Shown here: positions 49,188-59,772 of the stretch, one piece after another
Layout: the number at the start of each line of letters is the position of its first letter
Position numbering within the stretch: the first letter of the stretch is position 1
Source of the DNA: Pseudoxanthomonas sp. PXM03
GTDB taxonomy: Bacteria > Pseudomonadota > Gammaproteobacteria > Xanthomonadales > Xanthomonadaceae
Length of the DNA: 64,000 nucleotides
Direction: 5' to 3'
Assembly (NCBI RefSeq): GCF_014852005.1
Contig: NZ_JACVAU010000002.1
Location: 124,001 to 188,000, forward strand
Notes under the pieces: generated by a model
Told to the model about the DNA's origin: nothing
The model's database searches: none
The model's input: the letters and a program-made list of their open reading frames with translations, nothing else
Translations under genes and position numbers: made by a program

Positions 49188-50993
49188 TCAGCGTCCTCGC
49201 AGGAACCAGCGGTCGATCTCGCTCAACGAAAAGCGCGTCCAGGTCGGACGGCCATGGTTGCATTGCCCGGAGCGCTCGGTGATTTCCATCTCGCGCAGCA
49301 GTGCATTCATTTCAGGCAGCGTGAGGCGCCGGTTGGCGCGTACGGCGCCGTGGCAGGCCATCGTCGCCAGCAGTTCGTCGCGCGCAGCGGCGACGCGCCG
49401 GCTTTCGCCATGCTCGCGCAGGTCCGCCAGCACGTCGCGCAGCAACGCCTCCGGCTCGGCATTGGACAGCAGGGCCGGAATGCTGCGCACGCTCAGCGAC
49501 TGCGGACCGCTGCGGTTGACATCGAACCCCAGCGCAGCGAGCGTGGGGGCCTCGCGCTCGGCCACGTCCGCCTCACGCTCGGCCACCGCCAGCACCAGCG
49601 GCACGAGCAGCGGCTGGGTGCGCAGGCCGATGCTGTCGTGCGCGCCCTTCAGTTTTTCGTAGCCGATGCGTTCGTGGGCGGCGTGCATGTCCACCACGAT
49701 CAGCCCGTCGGCGTTCTCCGCCAGGATATAGATGCCATGCAGCTGCGCGATGGCAAAGCCCAGCGGAGGAATGCCTTCCGCGTCGTTCGCCGGCATCACC
49801 GGCATGGATGACGGCGAATACATCGCCTGCGAGTCCGGGGACGTCGCGGGCGCGGACGCATAGAGCGCTGCATATGCCGCCGGCGCCTCGGCCACGTTGA
49901 GTCCCAGCGGAGACTGCTGCGTGGGCATCCACGCAGAAGGCACGGACGTGGCGGATTGCGGCGCAAACGGCGGTGCAGCGCTGCCCTGCGGCACCATGCC
50001 CGCCCGCGTTTCCGCCAGGGCTTCATGCAGCGTGCGGTAGACGAAGTCGTGGATCAATCGCGTGTCGCGGAAGCGGACTTCGTGCTTGGCCGGGTGGACG
50101 TTCACATCCACACGCGTGGGATCGAGCTCCAGGAACAGCACGTACGCAGGCTGGCGGCCATGGAACAGCACATCCTGATAGGCCATCTTCACCGCATGCG
50201 CGATGTTGCGGTCGCGCACGGAACGTCCGTTGACGTACACGTACTGCTGGTCGGCGCTGGCCCGTGAGTAGCCGGGCTGCGCGATCCAGCCGTGCAGGCG
50301 CAGGCCTGCGGCGGCATGGTCCACGCGCAGCGCATTGCGTGCGAACTCCTCGCCCAGCGTTTCGCCCAGCCGAGCGAGCGATTCGAGCTCGTCGGCCTTG
50401 TATCGCCGCGACGGACGCCCGTTGTGCGACACCCGCAATTCGATGTCGGGGCGCGCCAGCGCCAATGACCGCAACCACTCCTCGATGTGGCCCATCTCCG
50501 TGCGTTCGGCACGCAGGAACTTGCGCCGCGCCGGCACGTTGTAGAACAGTTCGCGCACTTCCACCGTGGTACCGACCGCGTGCGGCTTGGGCGCCACGTC
50601 GCCGACCTTGCCGCCTTCAACCTGTAGCGTCGCGCCATGCTCGTCCTGCGCACGGCGCGACGTCAGCGCAAAGCGGCTGACCGAGGCAATCGACGGCAGC
50701 GCTTCACCGCGGAAGCCGAGCGTGGCCACCGCCTCCAGGTCGTCGAGCGAAGCGATCTTGCTGGTGGCATGGCGCGACACCGCCAGCGGCAGTTCGTCCG
50801 GCGCGATGCCGCCGCCGTCGTCGCGGATGCGGATCAGGCGGACGCCGCCCTCTTCCAGGTCGATGTCGACGCGGCGAGCGCCGGCATCGAGCGCGTTCTC
50901 CACAAGTTCCTTGACCACGGACGCGGGGCGTTCGACGACTTCGCCGGCGGCGATCTGGTTGATGAGGGTATCGGGGAGCTGGCGGATCGGCAC
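49188..50993 (-). CDS. mutL: DNA mismatch repair protein MutL
   Basis: A 601-residue protein with GTG start ([19 protein letters not shown]). The GHKL ATPase motifs are [29 protein letters not shown] and [19 protein letters not shown]; the Ser/Pro-rich linker spans about 335-400; the C-terminal dimerisation domain (from about 410) has no DQHAxxExxxYE endonuclease motif, the usual state in species that use MutH. MutL links MutS to downstream repair steps. Confidence 0.97.
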   Translation of the reverse strand: MPIRQLPDTLINQIAAGEVVERPASVVKELVENALDAGARRVDIDLEEGGVRLIRIRDDGGGIAPDELPLAVSRHATSKIASLDDLEAVATLGFRGEALPSIASVSRFALTSRRAQDEHGATLQVEGGKVGDVAPKPHAVGTTVEVRELFYNVPARRKFLRAERTEMGHIEEWLRSLALARPDIELRVSHNGRPSRRYKADELESLARLGETLGEEFARNALRVDHAAAGLRLHGWIAQPGYSRASADQQYVYVNGRSVRDRNIAHAVKMAYQDVLFHGRQPAYVLFLELDPTRVDVNVHPAKHEVRFRDTRLIHDFVYRTLHEALAETRAGMVPQGSAAPPFAPQSATSVPSAWMPTQQSPLGLNVAEAPAAYAALYASAPATSPDSQAMYSPSSMPVMPANDAEGIPPLGFAIAQLHGIYILAENADGLIVVDMHAAHERIGYEKLKGAHDSIGLRTQPLLVPLVLAVAEREADVAEREAPTLAALGFDVNRSGPQSLSVRSIPALLSNAEPEALLRDVLADLREHGESRRVAAARDELLATMACHGAVRANRRLTLPEMNALLREMEITERSGQCNHGRPTWTRFSLSEIDRWFLRGR

Positions 50994-51058
50994 GTGCTGG
51001 CGGCGCTGGCGCGCCGTCCCGGGGAATCAGACGTGATGATAGCCGAGCGCGTGCGGGA

Positions 51059-52651
51059 TCAGGGCGCGCCGGCAGCGCCACCGGCGGCGACGGTACGCGC
51101 CTCGGCTTCCGCCTGCGCGCGCGCGGCGAACAACGTGCCCGGCGGCGGCTGGCGGGTGAAGTAGGACTGGATGCCCTCCAGCACGGCGCTTGCCACCTTG
51201 CGCTGGTGGGCCGGGTCGAACAGGCGCTTCTCCTCGTCCGGATTGGAGATGAAACCCGTCTCCACCAGCATCGCCGGCATGTCGGAGTTGCGCAGGACTT
51301 CGAAGTTGGCGAACTCGATCTGCGGCTTGTGGGTCTTGCCCAACCCCTTCAGCGAGGTCAGCACGTGCCCTGCCGCGTCCTGCGACGCCTTCATGTGGCC
51401 GCTCTGGGCGAGATCCAGCAACACGTTCGACAGCGTGTCCTTGGTCAGGCGCACACCGCCGACCAGGTCGGAGGCGTTCTCCTTGTCGGCCAGCCAGCGC
51501 GCGTGCTGCGACGACGCGCCGCGCAGGGACAGGACGTATACCGACGAACCCCACGCACTGCGGTTCTCCGCAGCATCCGCATGGATCGATACGAACATGT
51601 CGGCCTTCGCGCCACGCGCCTTGCGGGCACGTTGCGGGCGTTCGACGTAGACGTCGGTATCGCGGACCAGGTAGGCCCTCATGCCCGGCGTGGCATTGAT
51701 CTGCCGGGCCAGTTCCTTGGAAATGGCCAGCACTGCATGCTTCTCGTAACGGCCACTGGGGCCGATCGCGCCCGGATCCTGGCCGCCGTGACCGGGATCG
51801 ATGGCCACGACGAGCGGTCGCGTACCGGCAACGAGGCTGCTGGAAGGCTTCGGAGCTTCCGGCGCGGGTGCGGTTCCGGTCGCCGACGTGACGGCCGAGC
51901 CAGGTACAGGGGCCGGCTGACCGGTGGCGATGGTATAGGCAGGACGCTCGCCGCCCACCGTGGATGCCGGCGCGGTGTTCGGCATCGGCTGGCCATTGAG
52001 GATGGCCTGCGGCGAGGGCGTCGTGGCGGCGCTCCCGACCGTCGTGGGTGCCGATGGTGCCGGCACGGGTGCGGCGGGCGCACTCCCCGCCTGCACCACC
52101 TGCGCGGTCAGCAGCGCAGTCGCGCGGGCGGCATCGGCCTGCGGCGAGGCAGTCGATGCGGCCGTCGACGCGGCCGTGGTCGGCACCGTCGTTGCCTGCG
52201 TGGCCGGGGCCGTCGGCGCCAGGGCTGTGGATGCGGGCACGCCATCGCCGGGCCATTCGATCACCAGGCGCGAGTTCCCACCCGCTTGCTCCATGCGGGG
52301 CTTAAGCGCGGCAACCGGCGATGCCAGGTCGAACACGATGCGCAGGGTGGTGGGATCGGGCTGGCCGGTGCGGACTGCACGCACGATGCCCGCAGGCACG
52401 GGCAGACGCAGGCCTGCCTTCGCTTTCGAGGCCGGCAGGTCGACGACCAGCCGGTCCGGTGCTTTAAGCGTCAGGGTCTTGTACTGCCCGGCGCCCGCAA
52501 GCTGGATCTCCGCCCGTGTGCCGGTGCTGCCCTGGCTCAGGCTGACGGCGGTGACTTCACCCGCGCGCAGCCCGCAAGGCGCCAACGCCAGCAGGCCCGC
52601 GAGGGCAAGGCGCAACGCGGCGGCGGTCGTGGTGGGCATCCCCGGGATCAT
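51059..52651 (-). CDS. N-acetylmuramoyl-L-alanine amidase, AmiB/AmiC type
   Basis: A 530-residue exported enzyme. After a signal peptide (about 1-30) comes an AMIN domain (about 32-135, GEVTAVSLSQGSTGTRAEIQL) that targets the septum, an Ala/Thr/Pro-rich linker (about 140-275) and an Amidase_3 zinc domain with IDPGHGGQDPGAIG, the metal-binding glutamate in RYEKHAVL, FVSIHADAA and LVETGFISNPDEE. It splits the lactyl-alanine bond during cell separation. The last residues are Ala/Gly-rich. Gene order tsaE-amidase-mutL is classical. Confidence 0.95.
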   Translation of the reverse strand: MIPGMPTTTAAALRLALAGLLALAPCGLRAGEVTAVSLSQGSTGTRAEIQLAGAGQYKTLTLKAPDRLVVDLPASKAKAGLRLPVPAGIVRAVRTGQPDPTTLRIVFDLASPVAALKPRMEQAGGNSRLVIEWPGDGVPASTALAPTAPATQATTVPTTAASTAASTASPQADAARATALLTAQVVQAGSAPAAPVPAPSAPTTVGSAATTPSPQAILNGQPMPNTAPASTVGGERPAYTIATGQPAPVPGSAVTSATGTAPAPEAPKPSSSLVAGTRPLVVAIDPGHGGQDPGAIGPSGRYEKHAVLAISKELARQINATPGMRAYLVRDTDVYVERPQRARKARGAKADMFVSIHADAAENRSAWGSSVYVLSLRGASSQHARWLADKENASDLVGGVRLTKDTLSNVLLDLAQSGHMKASQDAAGHVLTSLKGLGKTHKPQIEFANFEVLRNSDMPAMLVETGFISNPDEEKRLFDPAHQRKVASAVLEGIQSYFTRQPPPGTLFAARAQAEAEARTVAAGGAAGAP

Positions 52652-52726
52652 GCCGCGGATTCAAGCACCATCGAGTCACGAATGCAAGGCGTTTTCCCTT
52701 AATAATCCGTGACCTGCCGGATGTTC

Positions 52727-53209
52727 CTAACCAGTCTGGAGAGATGGCGCCTGCAAATGCGTTGCTTCGGCCAACCGGAACAGCCACTGCTCCCCGACCT
52801 CTGACGACGCGACGAGGCGCGCCGAGCGCCCCTCTCCCTCCACGTCCAGCAGTACCTGCAGGTCCGCCCGCGGCAGCACTGCGCCGCCACGCTCTGGCCA
52901 TTCCACCAGCCAGAGCACGGCAGTCCCCTCATCCAGGCCCAGAAACTCGAGTTCACCGGCATCGCCGATCCGGTAGAGATCCAGATGCCAGGCTTCGCCA
53001 CTTTCCAGAGGGTAACGCTCGACAAGTGTGTAGGTCGGGCTGCGTATCGCGCCGGTCACACCAAGCGCACGCAGCAGGGCGCGTGCCAAGGTCGATTTGC
53101 CCGCGCCCAGGTCACCCTGCAGGTGCACTACGGCGGGTTGCGGACGGGTGCGGGCAAGCGCGTGGCCCAACGCTTCGGTGGCGTCGCTGTCGGCGAGAAG
53201 GATGTGCAT
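52727..53209 (-). CDS. tsaE: tRNA threonylcarbamoyladenosine biosynthesis ATPase TsaE
   Basis: A 160-residue P-loop protein: Walker A GDLGAGKSTLARALL near residue 32, then IRSPTYTLVERYPL, HLDLYRIGDAGELEFLGLDE and LVEWPER, the family signature. It acts with TsaB and TsaD in t6A37 formation. It stands between nnr and the amidase gene, the usual gammaproteobacterial order. The 49 bases to the nnr stop show nothing notable. Confidence 0.96.
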   Translation of the reverse strand: MHILLADSDATEALGHALARTRPQPAVVHLQGDLGAGKSTLARALLRALGVTGAIRSPTYTLVERYPLESGEAWHLDLYRIGDAGELEFLGLDEGTAVLWLVEWPERGGAVLPRADLQVLLDVEGEGRSARLVASSEVGEQWLFRLAEATHLQAPSLQTG

Positions 53210-53258
53210 GCGGCGATTCTAAGGGCTTGCCGGCGTCGGGCGATCGCTTGTGTGTGCT

Positions 53259-54731
53259 TCAAGGATTGACCAATCGGCGTATATGCGGAAACAGATCCCC
53301 CGGCAGCAGGCCGCGTTCGCCATCCCACGCCGCTGCATCACCCGCCAGCGCATGCAGCAACGCACCGGCACTCGCCGCATCGAACGCGGAAAGGCCCTGC
53401 GCACGCAATGCCGCGATGACGCCCGTGAGCACATCGCCCATTCCGCCCACCGCCATGCCGGGATTGCCTGCATCGATCACGCGCGGCACCTGGTCGGGCG
53501 CGGCAACGATGGTGCCTGCGCCCTTCAACACCACAACGGATGCATGGCGTCGCGCGATGGCCGCCGCCGCGCCGAATCGATCCCGCTGCACGTCCGCCGT
53601 CGTGCAGCCGAGCAATCTCGCGGCTTCGCCAGGGTGTGGTGTCAGGATCGCGTCTTCCAGTGGTTGCGGCGTGTCGGCCAGCAGATTGAGTGCGTCCGCA
53701 TCGAGCACCAGGGGCTTCGCGCTGCGCACGGCATGCTGGAACAGGGCTCGCCCCCAGTCGTGCAGCCCGAGTCCCGGCCCGATGGCGACGACGTGCGAGC
53801 GCGCCAGCATCGGCACCAGGTCGCTCGTCGACTCCGCCGCCCGCACCATCGCTTCCGGCCTGCGCGACAGCAATGCCGCGACATGCCCCGCGCGCGTCGC
53901 CACGCTCACCAGGCCGGCACCCGCACGCAGCGCGGCCTCCGTGCACAAGGCGATCGCACCGCCACTGCCTTCATCGCCGCCGATACACAGTACGTGGCCG
54001 GACTCTCCCTTGTGCGTATTGCGGCGGCGCGGCAGCAACCAGCGTGCCAGCGCATCCTGCTGCAACAGCGACGCCTGCGCCTGCACGCCGTCAGGCGTGT
54101 CGGCAGGCAGGCCGAGGTCGTCCAGCGCGAGTACGCCGGTGTATTCCAGCGCATCCGCTGTATGCAGGCCCGCGTGCCGCACGATGAACTGCAGGGTGCG
54201 CGTGGCCACCACCGCAGTGCCGGGCACGCTGCCTCGATCGGCGTCCACGCCGCTGGGCACGTCCAATGCGAACACCGGCGCCACCTGCGCGTTGACCGCA
54301 TCGATCACGGCCTGGACGTCCGCATCCGGTGCGCGCGAAAGTCCGATGCCGAACAGCGCATCGATCACGATGTCGCCCTTCGGCAACGCGCCATCGAACA
54401 GCGTTACGTGCCCGCCGGCCGCCACGTAGTCGGTGCAGGCACGCTGGGCGACGGCATTGCCCGGCACGTGCGCGGGAAGGTGCACCACTTCGACGCGCCG
54501 GCCCGCGCGATGTGCGTGCCGCGCAAGCACGTAGCCATCGCCGCCGTTGCTGCCCGGACCGCACACCACGACGATGCGCTGGGCCTCCGGCCAGTGCAAC
54601 AACAAATGCTGCCAGGCCGCCTGCCCGGCACGCTGCATCAGCACATAGGGATCGTCCCCCAGCGCATGCGTGGCGCGCTCGTCCAATGCCCGCGCGGCAA
54701 GCGTGGAATGAAGGGGCAAGGTGCCGGACAT
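53259..54731 (-). CDS. nnr: bifunctional NAD(P)H-hydrate epimerase / ADP-dependent dehydratase
   Basis: A 490-residue fusion. The N-terminal YjeF epimerase domain has VVCGPGSNGGDGYVLARHA and GDIVIDALFGIGLSR; the C-terminal ribokinase-like dehydratase has LCIGGDEGSGGAIAL, LTPHPGEAARLLGC, VVLKGAGTIVA and the catalytic-site NPGMAVGGMGDVLTGVIAAL. It repairs hydrated NADH and NADPH. It heads the minus-strand series nnr-tsaE-amidase-mutL-DUF1684-GumN and is divergent from queG. Confidence 0.96.
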   Translation of the reverse strand: MSGTLPLHSTLAARALDERATHALGDDPYVLMQRAGQAAWQHLLLHWPEAQRIVVVCGPGSNGGDGYVLARHAHRAGRRVEVVHLPAHVPGNAVAQRACTDYVAAGGHVTLFDGALPKGDIVIDALFGIGLSRAPDADVQAVIDAVNAQVAPVFALDVPSGVDADRGSVPGTAVVATRTLQFIVRHAGLHTADALEYTGVLALDDLGLPADTPDGVQAQASLLQQDALARWLLPRRRNTHKGESGHVLCIGGDEGSGGAIALCTEAALRAGAGLVSVATRAGHVAALLSRRPEAMVRAAESTSDLVPMLARSHVVAIGPGLGLHDWGRALFQHAVRSAKPLVLDADALNLLADTPQPLEDAILTPHPGEAARLLGCTTADVQRDRFGAAAAIARRHASVVVLKGAGTIVAAPDQVPRVIDAGNPGMAVGGMGDVLTGVIAALRAQGLSAFDAASAGALLHALAGDAAAWDGERGLLPGDLFPHIRRLVNP

Positions 54732-54786
54732 GGCCGGATTCTAGGACTGGCCGGGGTTGCGGGGAAGTGAATGCGGTCCAGCCACC

Positions 54787-54792
54787 TATAAT
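54787..54792 (+). promoter_or_regulatory. consensus TATAAT box seven bases before queG ATG
   Basis: TATAAT at 54787-54792 is a perfect -10 box ending seven bases before ATG 54799. If used, transcription would begin at or next to the start codon (leaderless mRNA), or translation begins at the in-frame ATG 54817. No good -35 is visible at 16-18 bases upstream. Confidence 0.45.
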
Positions 54793-54798
54793 TCCCGC

Positions 54799-55878
54799 AT
54801 GTTCCATCCCGGCCCGATGACGCCCTCACCCGACCCGCATGCGCTGGCGCTCCGTGTGCGCGCACTCGCGCGCGAGTTCGGCTTCCAGCGCTGCGGCATC
54901 GCCGGCATCGAACTCGGCGACGACGAACACCACCTGCGCGACTGGCTGGCGCAGGGCCTGTATGGATCGATGGCGTGGATGGCACACCACGGCGACAAGC
55001 GCGCACGGCCAAAGGAACTGATTCCCGGGACGTTGCGCGTCATCTCCGTGGGACTCGACTATGGCCGGAACGACAGCGACGACGCCTGGGACACGTTGCA
55101 GGACGGCACGCGCGCCTATGTCGCGCGTTATGCGCTGGGCCGCGATTACCACAAGCTGATGCGCAACCGCCTGCAGAAGCTGGCCGAACGCCTGCAGCAG
55201 GAAGTCGGCGCGTTCGGCCATCGGGTGTTCGTGGATTCGGCGCCGGTGCTGGAGCGCGCATTGGCGCGCAATGCGGGTCTGGGCTGGATCGGCAAGCACA
55301 CCTGCCTGATCGACAAGGACGGCGGCTCGTGGTTCTTCCTCGGCGAGATCTACGTCGACCTGCCGTTGCCGGTCGATGCGCCCGCATCAGCGCACTGTGG
55401 CACCTGCACGCGCTGCATCGACGTGTGCCCGACACAGGCAATCACCGCGCCGTACCGGCTCGATGCGCGCCGCTGCATTTCCTACCTCACCATCGAGCAC
55501 GAGGGCGCGATTCCGGAAGACCTGCGGCCTGCCATCGGCAACCGCATCTTCGGCTGCGACGACTGCCAGCTGGTGTGTCCGTGGAACAAGTTCGCCAAGC
55601 GCACCGACGAACCGGATTTCCGCGCACGCAACGATCTGGACGTGGCCACGCTGCCCCAACTCTTCGCGTGGGGTGGCGATGAATTCCTGCGCCGTACGGA
55701 GGGCTCGGCGATCCGGCGCAGTGGGCATGAACGCTGGCTGCGCAACATCGCGGTGGCACTGGGCAATGCGCCGACGACGCCCGACGTACTCGCCGCGCTG
55801 GAAAGCCGACGCGAGGACCCGTCCCCGCTCGTGCGCGAACACGTGGCATGGGCCCTGCACAGGCACCACGCCCTGTAG
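54799..55878 (+). CDS. queG: epoxyqueuosine reductase QueG
   Basis: About 359 residues (MFHPGPMTPSP; an ATG six codons on is also possible). N-terminal cobalamin-binding region: GIAGIELGDDEHHL, YGSMAWMAHHGDKRA, VISVGLDYG; then GRDYHKLMRNRLQKLA, FVDSAPVLERALARNAGLGWIGKHTCLI; two 4Fe-4S clusters from HCGTCTRCIDVCPTQAI and CDDCQLVCPWN; and a C-terminal HEAT-like segment. It reduces epoxyqueuosine to queuosine in tRNA. The end (HHAL) is followed by a TAG that is part of a REP element. Confidence 0.96.
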   Translation: MFHPGPMTPSPDPHALALRVRALAREFGFQRCGIAGIELGDDEHHLRDWLAQGLYGSMAWMAHHGDKRARPKELIPGTLRVISVGLDYGRNDSDDAWDTLQDGTRAYVARYALGRDYHKLMRNRLQKLAERLQQEVGAFGHRVFVDSAPVLERALARNAGLGWIGKHTCLIDKDGGSWFFLGEIYVDLPLPVDAPASAHCGTCTRCIDVCPTQAITAPYRLDARRCISYLTIEHEGAIPEDLRPAIGNRIFGCDDCQLVCPWNKFAKRTDEPDFRARNDLDVATLPQLFAWGGDEFLRRTEGSAIRRSGHERWLRNIAVALGNAPTTPDVLAALESRREDPSPLVREHVAWALHRHHAL

Positions 55879-56040
55879 GAGCGACGTGAGTCGCGACCGC
55901 ACGAGTGAAGCGGACGCGGGTCATGCATCATGCGAACGAACACGGAAGGTCGTTCGTGCGGGACCGCGTCCTCTGCGATCCGTGTGATCCATCGTCGATG
56001 GCGCTTCATTCGTGCGGTCGCGACTCACGTCGCTCCTACA
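55874..56040. repeat. long inverted REP pair between convergent queG and pgi
   Basis: Arms of about 39 bases, TGTAGGAGCGACGTGAGTCG... (from 55874) and its reverse complement (56002-56040), differ at one base. Each arm has an inner palindrome (CGACGTGAGTCG). Between them lies another dyad around ACGAAC/GTTCGT (55934-55957). The left arm holds the queG stop. Paired GTAG REP elements are typical of Stenotrophomonas and relatives. Confidence 0.9.
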
Positions 56041-56067
56041 GAATGGATGCGTCGATGCGCAGCGCCT

Positions 56068-57579
56068 TCAGCCGCGCGCGGCGATCTCAGCCAGCAGCGC
56101 CCGGGTCACTGGATCCTTTACCTCGGTTTCGCCCTTGAGTGCCGGCAGCAACCCATTGGCCAGCTGCTTGCCGAGTTCCACGCCGAACTGGTCGAACGCA
56201 TTGATGCCCCACAACACCGACTGCGCGTACACGCTGTGTTCGTACATGGCGATCAATGCGCCCAGCGACTGGGGCGTCAGCGCATCCAGCAGGATCAGCG
56301 TACTCGGACGGCCGCCAGCATAGCTGCGGTGCGGATCATCGCTGTGCTGGCCATTGGCGAGCGCCTCGCTCTGCGCCAGCAGGTTGGACAGCAGCGCGCG
56401 GTGGTTCTCCGCATAAGGCGCGTCGCTGTTGACCGTACCGACGAAATCCAGCGGCACGATGCCCGTGCCCTGGTGCAAGGCCTGGAAGAAGCTGTGCTGC
56501 ACGTCCGTGCCTGCGCCCCCCCACCACACGGGCACCGTATCGACGCCCACCGGGCTGCCATCCAGCTTGACCGACTTGCCCAGGCTTTCCATCACCAGTT
56601 GCTGCAGGTAGGCCGGCAGCAGCGCCAGGCGCTGGTCGTAGGTCATCACGCCCTGCGCCGCATGGCCGAGGACGTTCCTGTTCCACACGGCCGTCAACGC
56701 ATGGCGCACCGCGATGTTGCCGGCCAGCGGGGTGCCGATGACGTGTGCATCGAACGCCGACGCGCCCTCGAGCAGCTGTTCGAAACGGCCGAAACCGATC
56801 GCCAGCGCGATCGGCAGACCGACCGCCGACCACAGCGAATAACGTCCGCCGACCCAGTCCCACATCGGCAGCACGCGTTCGGCCGCGATGTCGAATGCCG
56901 CCGCCGCACGCTCGGGATTCGCGCTGACGGCATAGAGCCGTTCGCTGCCGCCCAGCCAGTCGCGCAGGATGGTGCCGTTGAGCAGCGTTTCCTGCGTGCC
57001 GAACGTCTTGGAGATCAGCACCGCCGCGGTGCGTGCCGGATCCAGCGGCGCCAGCGTACGCTGAGCGGCCGCGCCATCCACATTGGACAGGAAGTGCACG
57101 CGGAAGCGACCCGGCAATGGATCACGCAGGGCATCAGCCACCAGGCGTGGCCCCAGGTCGGAACCGCCAATGCCGACGCTGACGATGTCGGTCACGTCGC
57201 TGCCTTCCAGCTGCGACATCAGCGCCGCCATGCGCTGCCGGACATCCACTGCCGACGCATGCGCCTCGCGTGCGACGACCGCATCGGTGTGCTGTCCGCG
57301 CAAGGCGGTATGCAGTGCCGCGCGACCTTCGGTGACATTGACCTTCTCACCGTCGAACAGGCGCCGGAACGCACCAGCCAGGTCGGCGGCACGCGCCTGC
57401 TCGAGCAGCGCCTGCCATGCCGGCGCATCATAGGACTGGCGCGCGAAGTTGAAGTACAGCGGCCCATTGCGCACTGCATGCTGTGCAACGCGGTCGGGCT
57501 CGCGCGCCAGCAACTCACTCAGTGGGCCCCCACGCAGGCGCGTGGCGTGGGACTGCAGCGCATCGAAACCGGTGGTCAT
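56068..57579 (-). CDS. pgi: glucose-6-phosphate isomerase
   Basis: A 503-residue enzyme. Family motifs: [18 protein letters not shown] (phosphate binding), [76 protein letters not shown] with the catalytic His and Glu, and C-terminal [14 protein letters not shown] with the catalytic lysine. It interconverts glucose-6-phosphate and fructose-6-phosphate. It starts one base after panD's stop and ends the pan series. Confidence 0.97.
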   Translation of the reverse strand: MTTGFDALQSHATRLRGGPLSELLAREPDRVAQHAVRNGPLYFNFARQSYDAPAWQALLEQARAADLAGAFRRLFDGEKVNVTEGRAALHTALRGQHTDAVVAREAHASAVDVRQRMAALMSQLEGSDVTDIVSVGIGGSDLGPRLVADALRDPLPGRFRVHFLSNVDGAAAQRTLAPLDPARTAAVLISKTFGTQETLLNGTILRDWLGGSERLYAVSANPERAAAAFDIAAERVLPMWDWVGGRYSLWSAVGLPIALAIGFGRFEQLLEGASAFDAHVIGTPLAGNIAVRHALTAVWNRNVLGHAAQGVMTYDQRLALLPAYLQQLVMESLGKSVKLDGSPVGVDTVPVWWGGAGTDVQHSFFQALHQGTGIVPLDFVGTVNSDAPYAENHRALLSNLLAQSEALANGQHSDDPHRSYAGGRPSTLILLDALTPQSLGALIAMYEHSVYAQSVLWGINAFDQFGVELGKQLANGLLPALKGETEVKDPVTRALLAEIAARG

Positions 57580-57580
57580 G

Positions 57581-57961
57581 TCAGGCAGCCTGCTTGGGAA
57601 TGCTGCGGTTGGTGTGGGTGATGCGGTTCTGGCCGTCCACGTAGACGAGCGTAGGCTGGAACCGGTCGGCTTCCTCTTCGCTCATCGAAGCGAACGCGGC
57701 GATGATCACCAGGTCGCCCACTTGCACGTGGCGCGCGGCGCCGCCGTTGAGCGAGATGATGCCGCTGCCCTCGTCGGCACGGATCGCGTACGTCGAGAAG
57801 CGGGCGCCATTGGTCACATCCCAGATATGCACCTGTTCGAATTCCCGGATGCCGGTCGCGTCCAGCAGCAGACCATCGATGGCGATGGAGCCTTCGTAGT
57901 TCAGCTCGGAATGGGTGACGGTGGCGCGGTGGATCTTGGTCTTGAGCAGGCTGAGGTGCAT
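57581..57961 (-). CDS. panD: aspartate 1-decarboxylase proenzyme
   Basis: A 126-residue proenzyme. Self-cleavage occurs between Gly24 and Ser25 in [11 protein letters not shown], yielding a pyruvoyl group. The rest follows the family: [42 protein letters not shown] and [19 protein letters not shown]. It converts aspartate to beta-alanine for pantothenate. It lies 102 bases after panC. Confidence 0.98.
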   Translation of the reverse strand: MHLSLLKTKIHRATVTHSELNYEGSIAIDGLLLDATGIREFEQVHIWDVTNGARFSTYAIRADEGSGIISLNGGAARHVQVGDLVIIAAFASMSEEEADRFQPTLVYVDGQNRITHTNRSIPKQAA

Positions 57962-58063
57962 GTCGGCGGCAAGGGGGACGGGAACGCCAAGTTTAGCCGC
58001 TCGTGCACGCCATGGCGTGCATGCCCGTGCAAGACCGCGTACGGCGCCGGACTGCCTGCGCCG

Positions 58064-58906
58064 TCAGAATTCCAGATTGTCGATCAGGCGCGTACGCCCC
58101 AGCTTGGCGGCGATCAGCGCGACCTTCGCGCCCTGTTCGCCATCCTGCGGCTCGCTCAGGTCGTGACGGCGGACCACGGTGTAGTCGACCGCGTAGCCCA
58201 CGCCGGCAAGGTGCCGCGCAGCGTCGAACTCCACCTGCGCGCGCGACTGCCCGGCCAGCAGGCCTTCACGCATCGCGATCAGGGTCCTGCGGATCTCCGC
58301 CGCACGCGGCCGCTCGTCCGCGGACAGGTACTGGTTGCGCGAACTCATCGCCAGGCCATCGGCCTCGCGCACGATGCTGCCTGCCAGGACCTGCACGGGG
58401 AATGCGAGGTCGGTGACCATCTGCCGGATCACCGCCAGTTGCTGGTAATCCTTCTTGCCGAAGGCAGCGACGTCGGGCAGCACCTGGTTGAACAGGCGAC
58501 TGACCACCGTGCATACCCCATCGAAGTGGCCGGGCCGGTGCGCGCCTTCCAGCACGCTGCTGACGCCGGGAACGTGCACCTTGGCCGCCAGCTCGACCCC
58601 GAACGGGTACATCGACTCGACCGTCGGCAACCACAGGACATCGCAGCCGGCGCCTTCGAGCCCGCTCATGTCCGCCTCGGGCGTGCGCGGGTACCGGGTG
58701 AAGTCCTCGTTGGGTCCGAACTGGGTCGGATTGACGAACACACTGGACACCACGCGGTCGGCGTACTGCCGCGCCAGCATCACCAGCGAGTAATGGCCCG
58801 CATGCAGGTTGCCCATGGTGGGCACGAAACCGACACGCAGGCCCTGCTGCTTCCATTCCCTGACGCGTGCACGCAATGCGTCAAGCTGGGTAATGGTCTC
58901 GATCAT
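58064..58906 (-). CDS. panC: pantoate-beta-alanine ligase
   Basis: A 280-residue nucleotidyltransferase: ATP-binding HxGH in PTMGNLHAGHYSLVMLA, NPTQFGPNEDFTRYPRT, GKKDYQQLAVIRQM and the KMSKS-like LAMSSRNQYLSADERP. It joins pantoate (from PanB) and beta-alanine (from PanD) with ATP. It lies 36 bases after panB. Confidence 0.98.
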   Translation of the reverse strand: MIETITQLDALRARVREWKQQGLRVGFVPTMGNLHAGHYSLVMLARQYADRVVSSVFVNPTQFGPNEDFTRYPRTPEADMSGLEGAGCDVLWLPTVESMYPFGVELAAKVHVPGVSSVLEGAHRPGHFDGVCTVVSRLFNQVLPDVAAFGKKDYQQLAVIRQMVTDLAFPVQVLAGSIVREADGLAMSSRNQYLSADERPRAAEIRRTLIAMREGLLAGQSRAQVEFDAARHLAGVGYAVDYTVVRRHDLSEPQDGEQGAKVALIAAKLGRTRLIDNLEF

Positions 58907-58942
58907 CGTGGCCCCTGTGGCGTGTCGTTGCGCGCAGCGCGG

Positions 58943-59755
58943 TCAGTAGGAATGGGCGTCGTCGGGGAACGCCCCGCTGCGCACCGCGTCGGCATAAGCG
59001 CGCACCGCGCCCGCGACTGAACCGCCGTCGGCAAGGAAATCCTTGACGAACTTCGGTCGCCGATGGCCCGTGTCCAGGCCGAGGAAATCGTGCAGCACCA
59101 GCACCTGCCCGTCGCAGCCGGGGCCGGCGCCGATGCCGATGGTGGGAATGGCGATGTCGGCCGTGATCGCGGCCGCCAGCGACGACGGCACGCATTCAAG
59201 CACCAGCATCTGCGCCCCAGCCTCCGCCACGGCGCGCGCATCGTCGCGCAACTGCGCGGCCGCCGCTTCACCGCGACCCTGTACGCGATAACCGCCGAAC
59301 TTCAACACCGACTGCGGCGTCAGGCCCAGGTGCGCGCAGACCGGAATGTCGCGCTCGACCAGGAAACGGATGACGTCGAGCTTGTGCCCCGCGCCTTCCA
59401 GCTTGACCATCTCGGCGCCCGCCTGCAGCAATGCAGTCGCGGCATCGAGCGCGCGCTCGGGCGTGGCATCGGACTGGAACGGCAGGTCCGACACCAGCAG
59501 CGCGCGGGTCAACCCACGCGCCACCACGCGGGTGTGGTAGGCGATGTCGTCCACCGTCACCGGCAGCGTGGAGTCATGGCCCTGCACCACCATGCCCAGC
59601 GAATCACCGATCAGCACCAGGTCGACGCCATTGGCATCCATGACCCGGGCAAAACTGTTGTCGTAGGCCGTCAGCATCACCAGCTTGCGGCCCTCGCGCT
59701 TGGCGTCGGCGAGGGCGGGAACGGTCCAGGGCTTGCTGTCTGCGTGCGTGCTCAT
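58943..59755 (-). CDS. panB: 3-methyl-2-oxobutanoate hydroxymethyltransferase
   Basis: A 270-residue TIM barrel. Motifs: [113 protein letters not shown]. It makes ketopantoate from 2-oxoisovalerate. Members of this series share direction and short gaps with folK and panC. Confidence 0.98.
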   Translation of the reverse strand: MSTHADSKPWTVPALADAKREGRKLVMLTAYDNSFARVMDANGVDLVLIGDSLGMVVQGHDSTLPVTVDDIAYHTRVVARGLTRALLVSDLPFQSDATPERALDAATALLQAGAEMVKLEGAGHKLDVIRFLVERDIPVCAHLGLTPQSVLKFGGYRVQGRGEAAAAQLRDDARAVAEAGAQMLVLECVPSSLAAAITADIAIPTIGIGAGPGCDGQVLVLHDFLGLDTGHRRPKFVKDFLADGGSVAGAVRAYADAVRSGAFPDDAHSY

Positions 59756-59772
59756 AGCCCCGCATTATCCAC

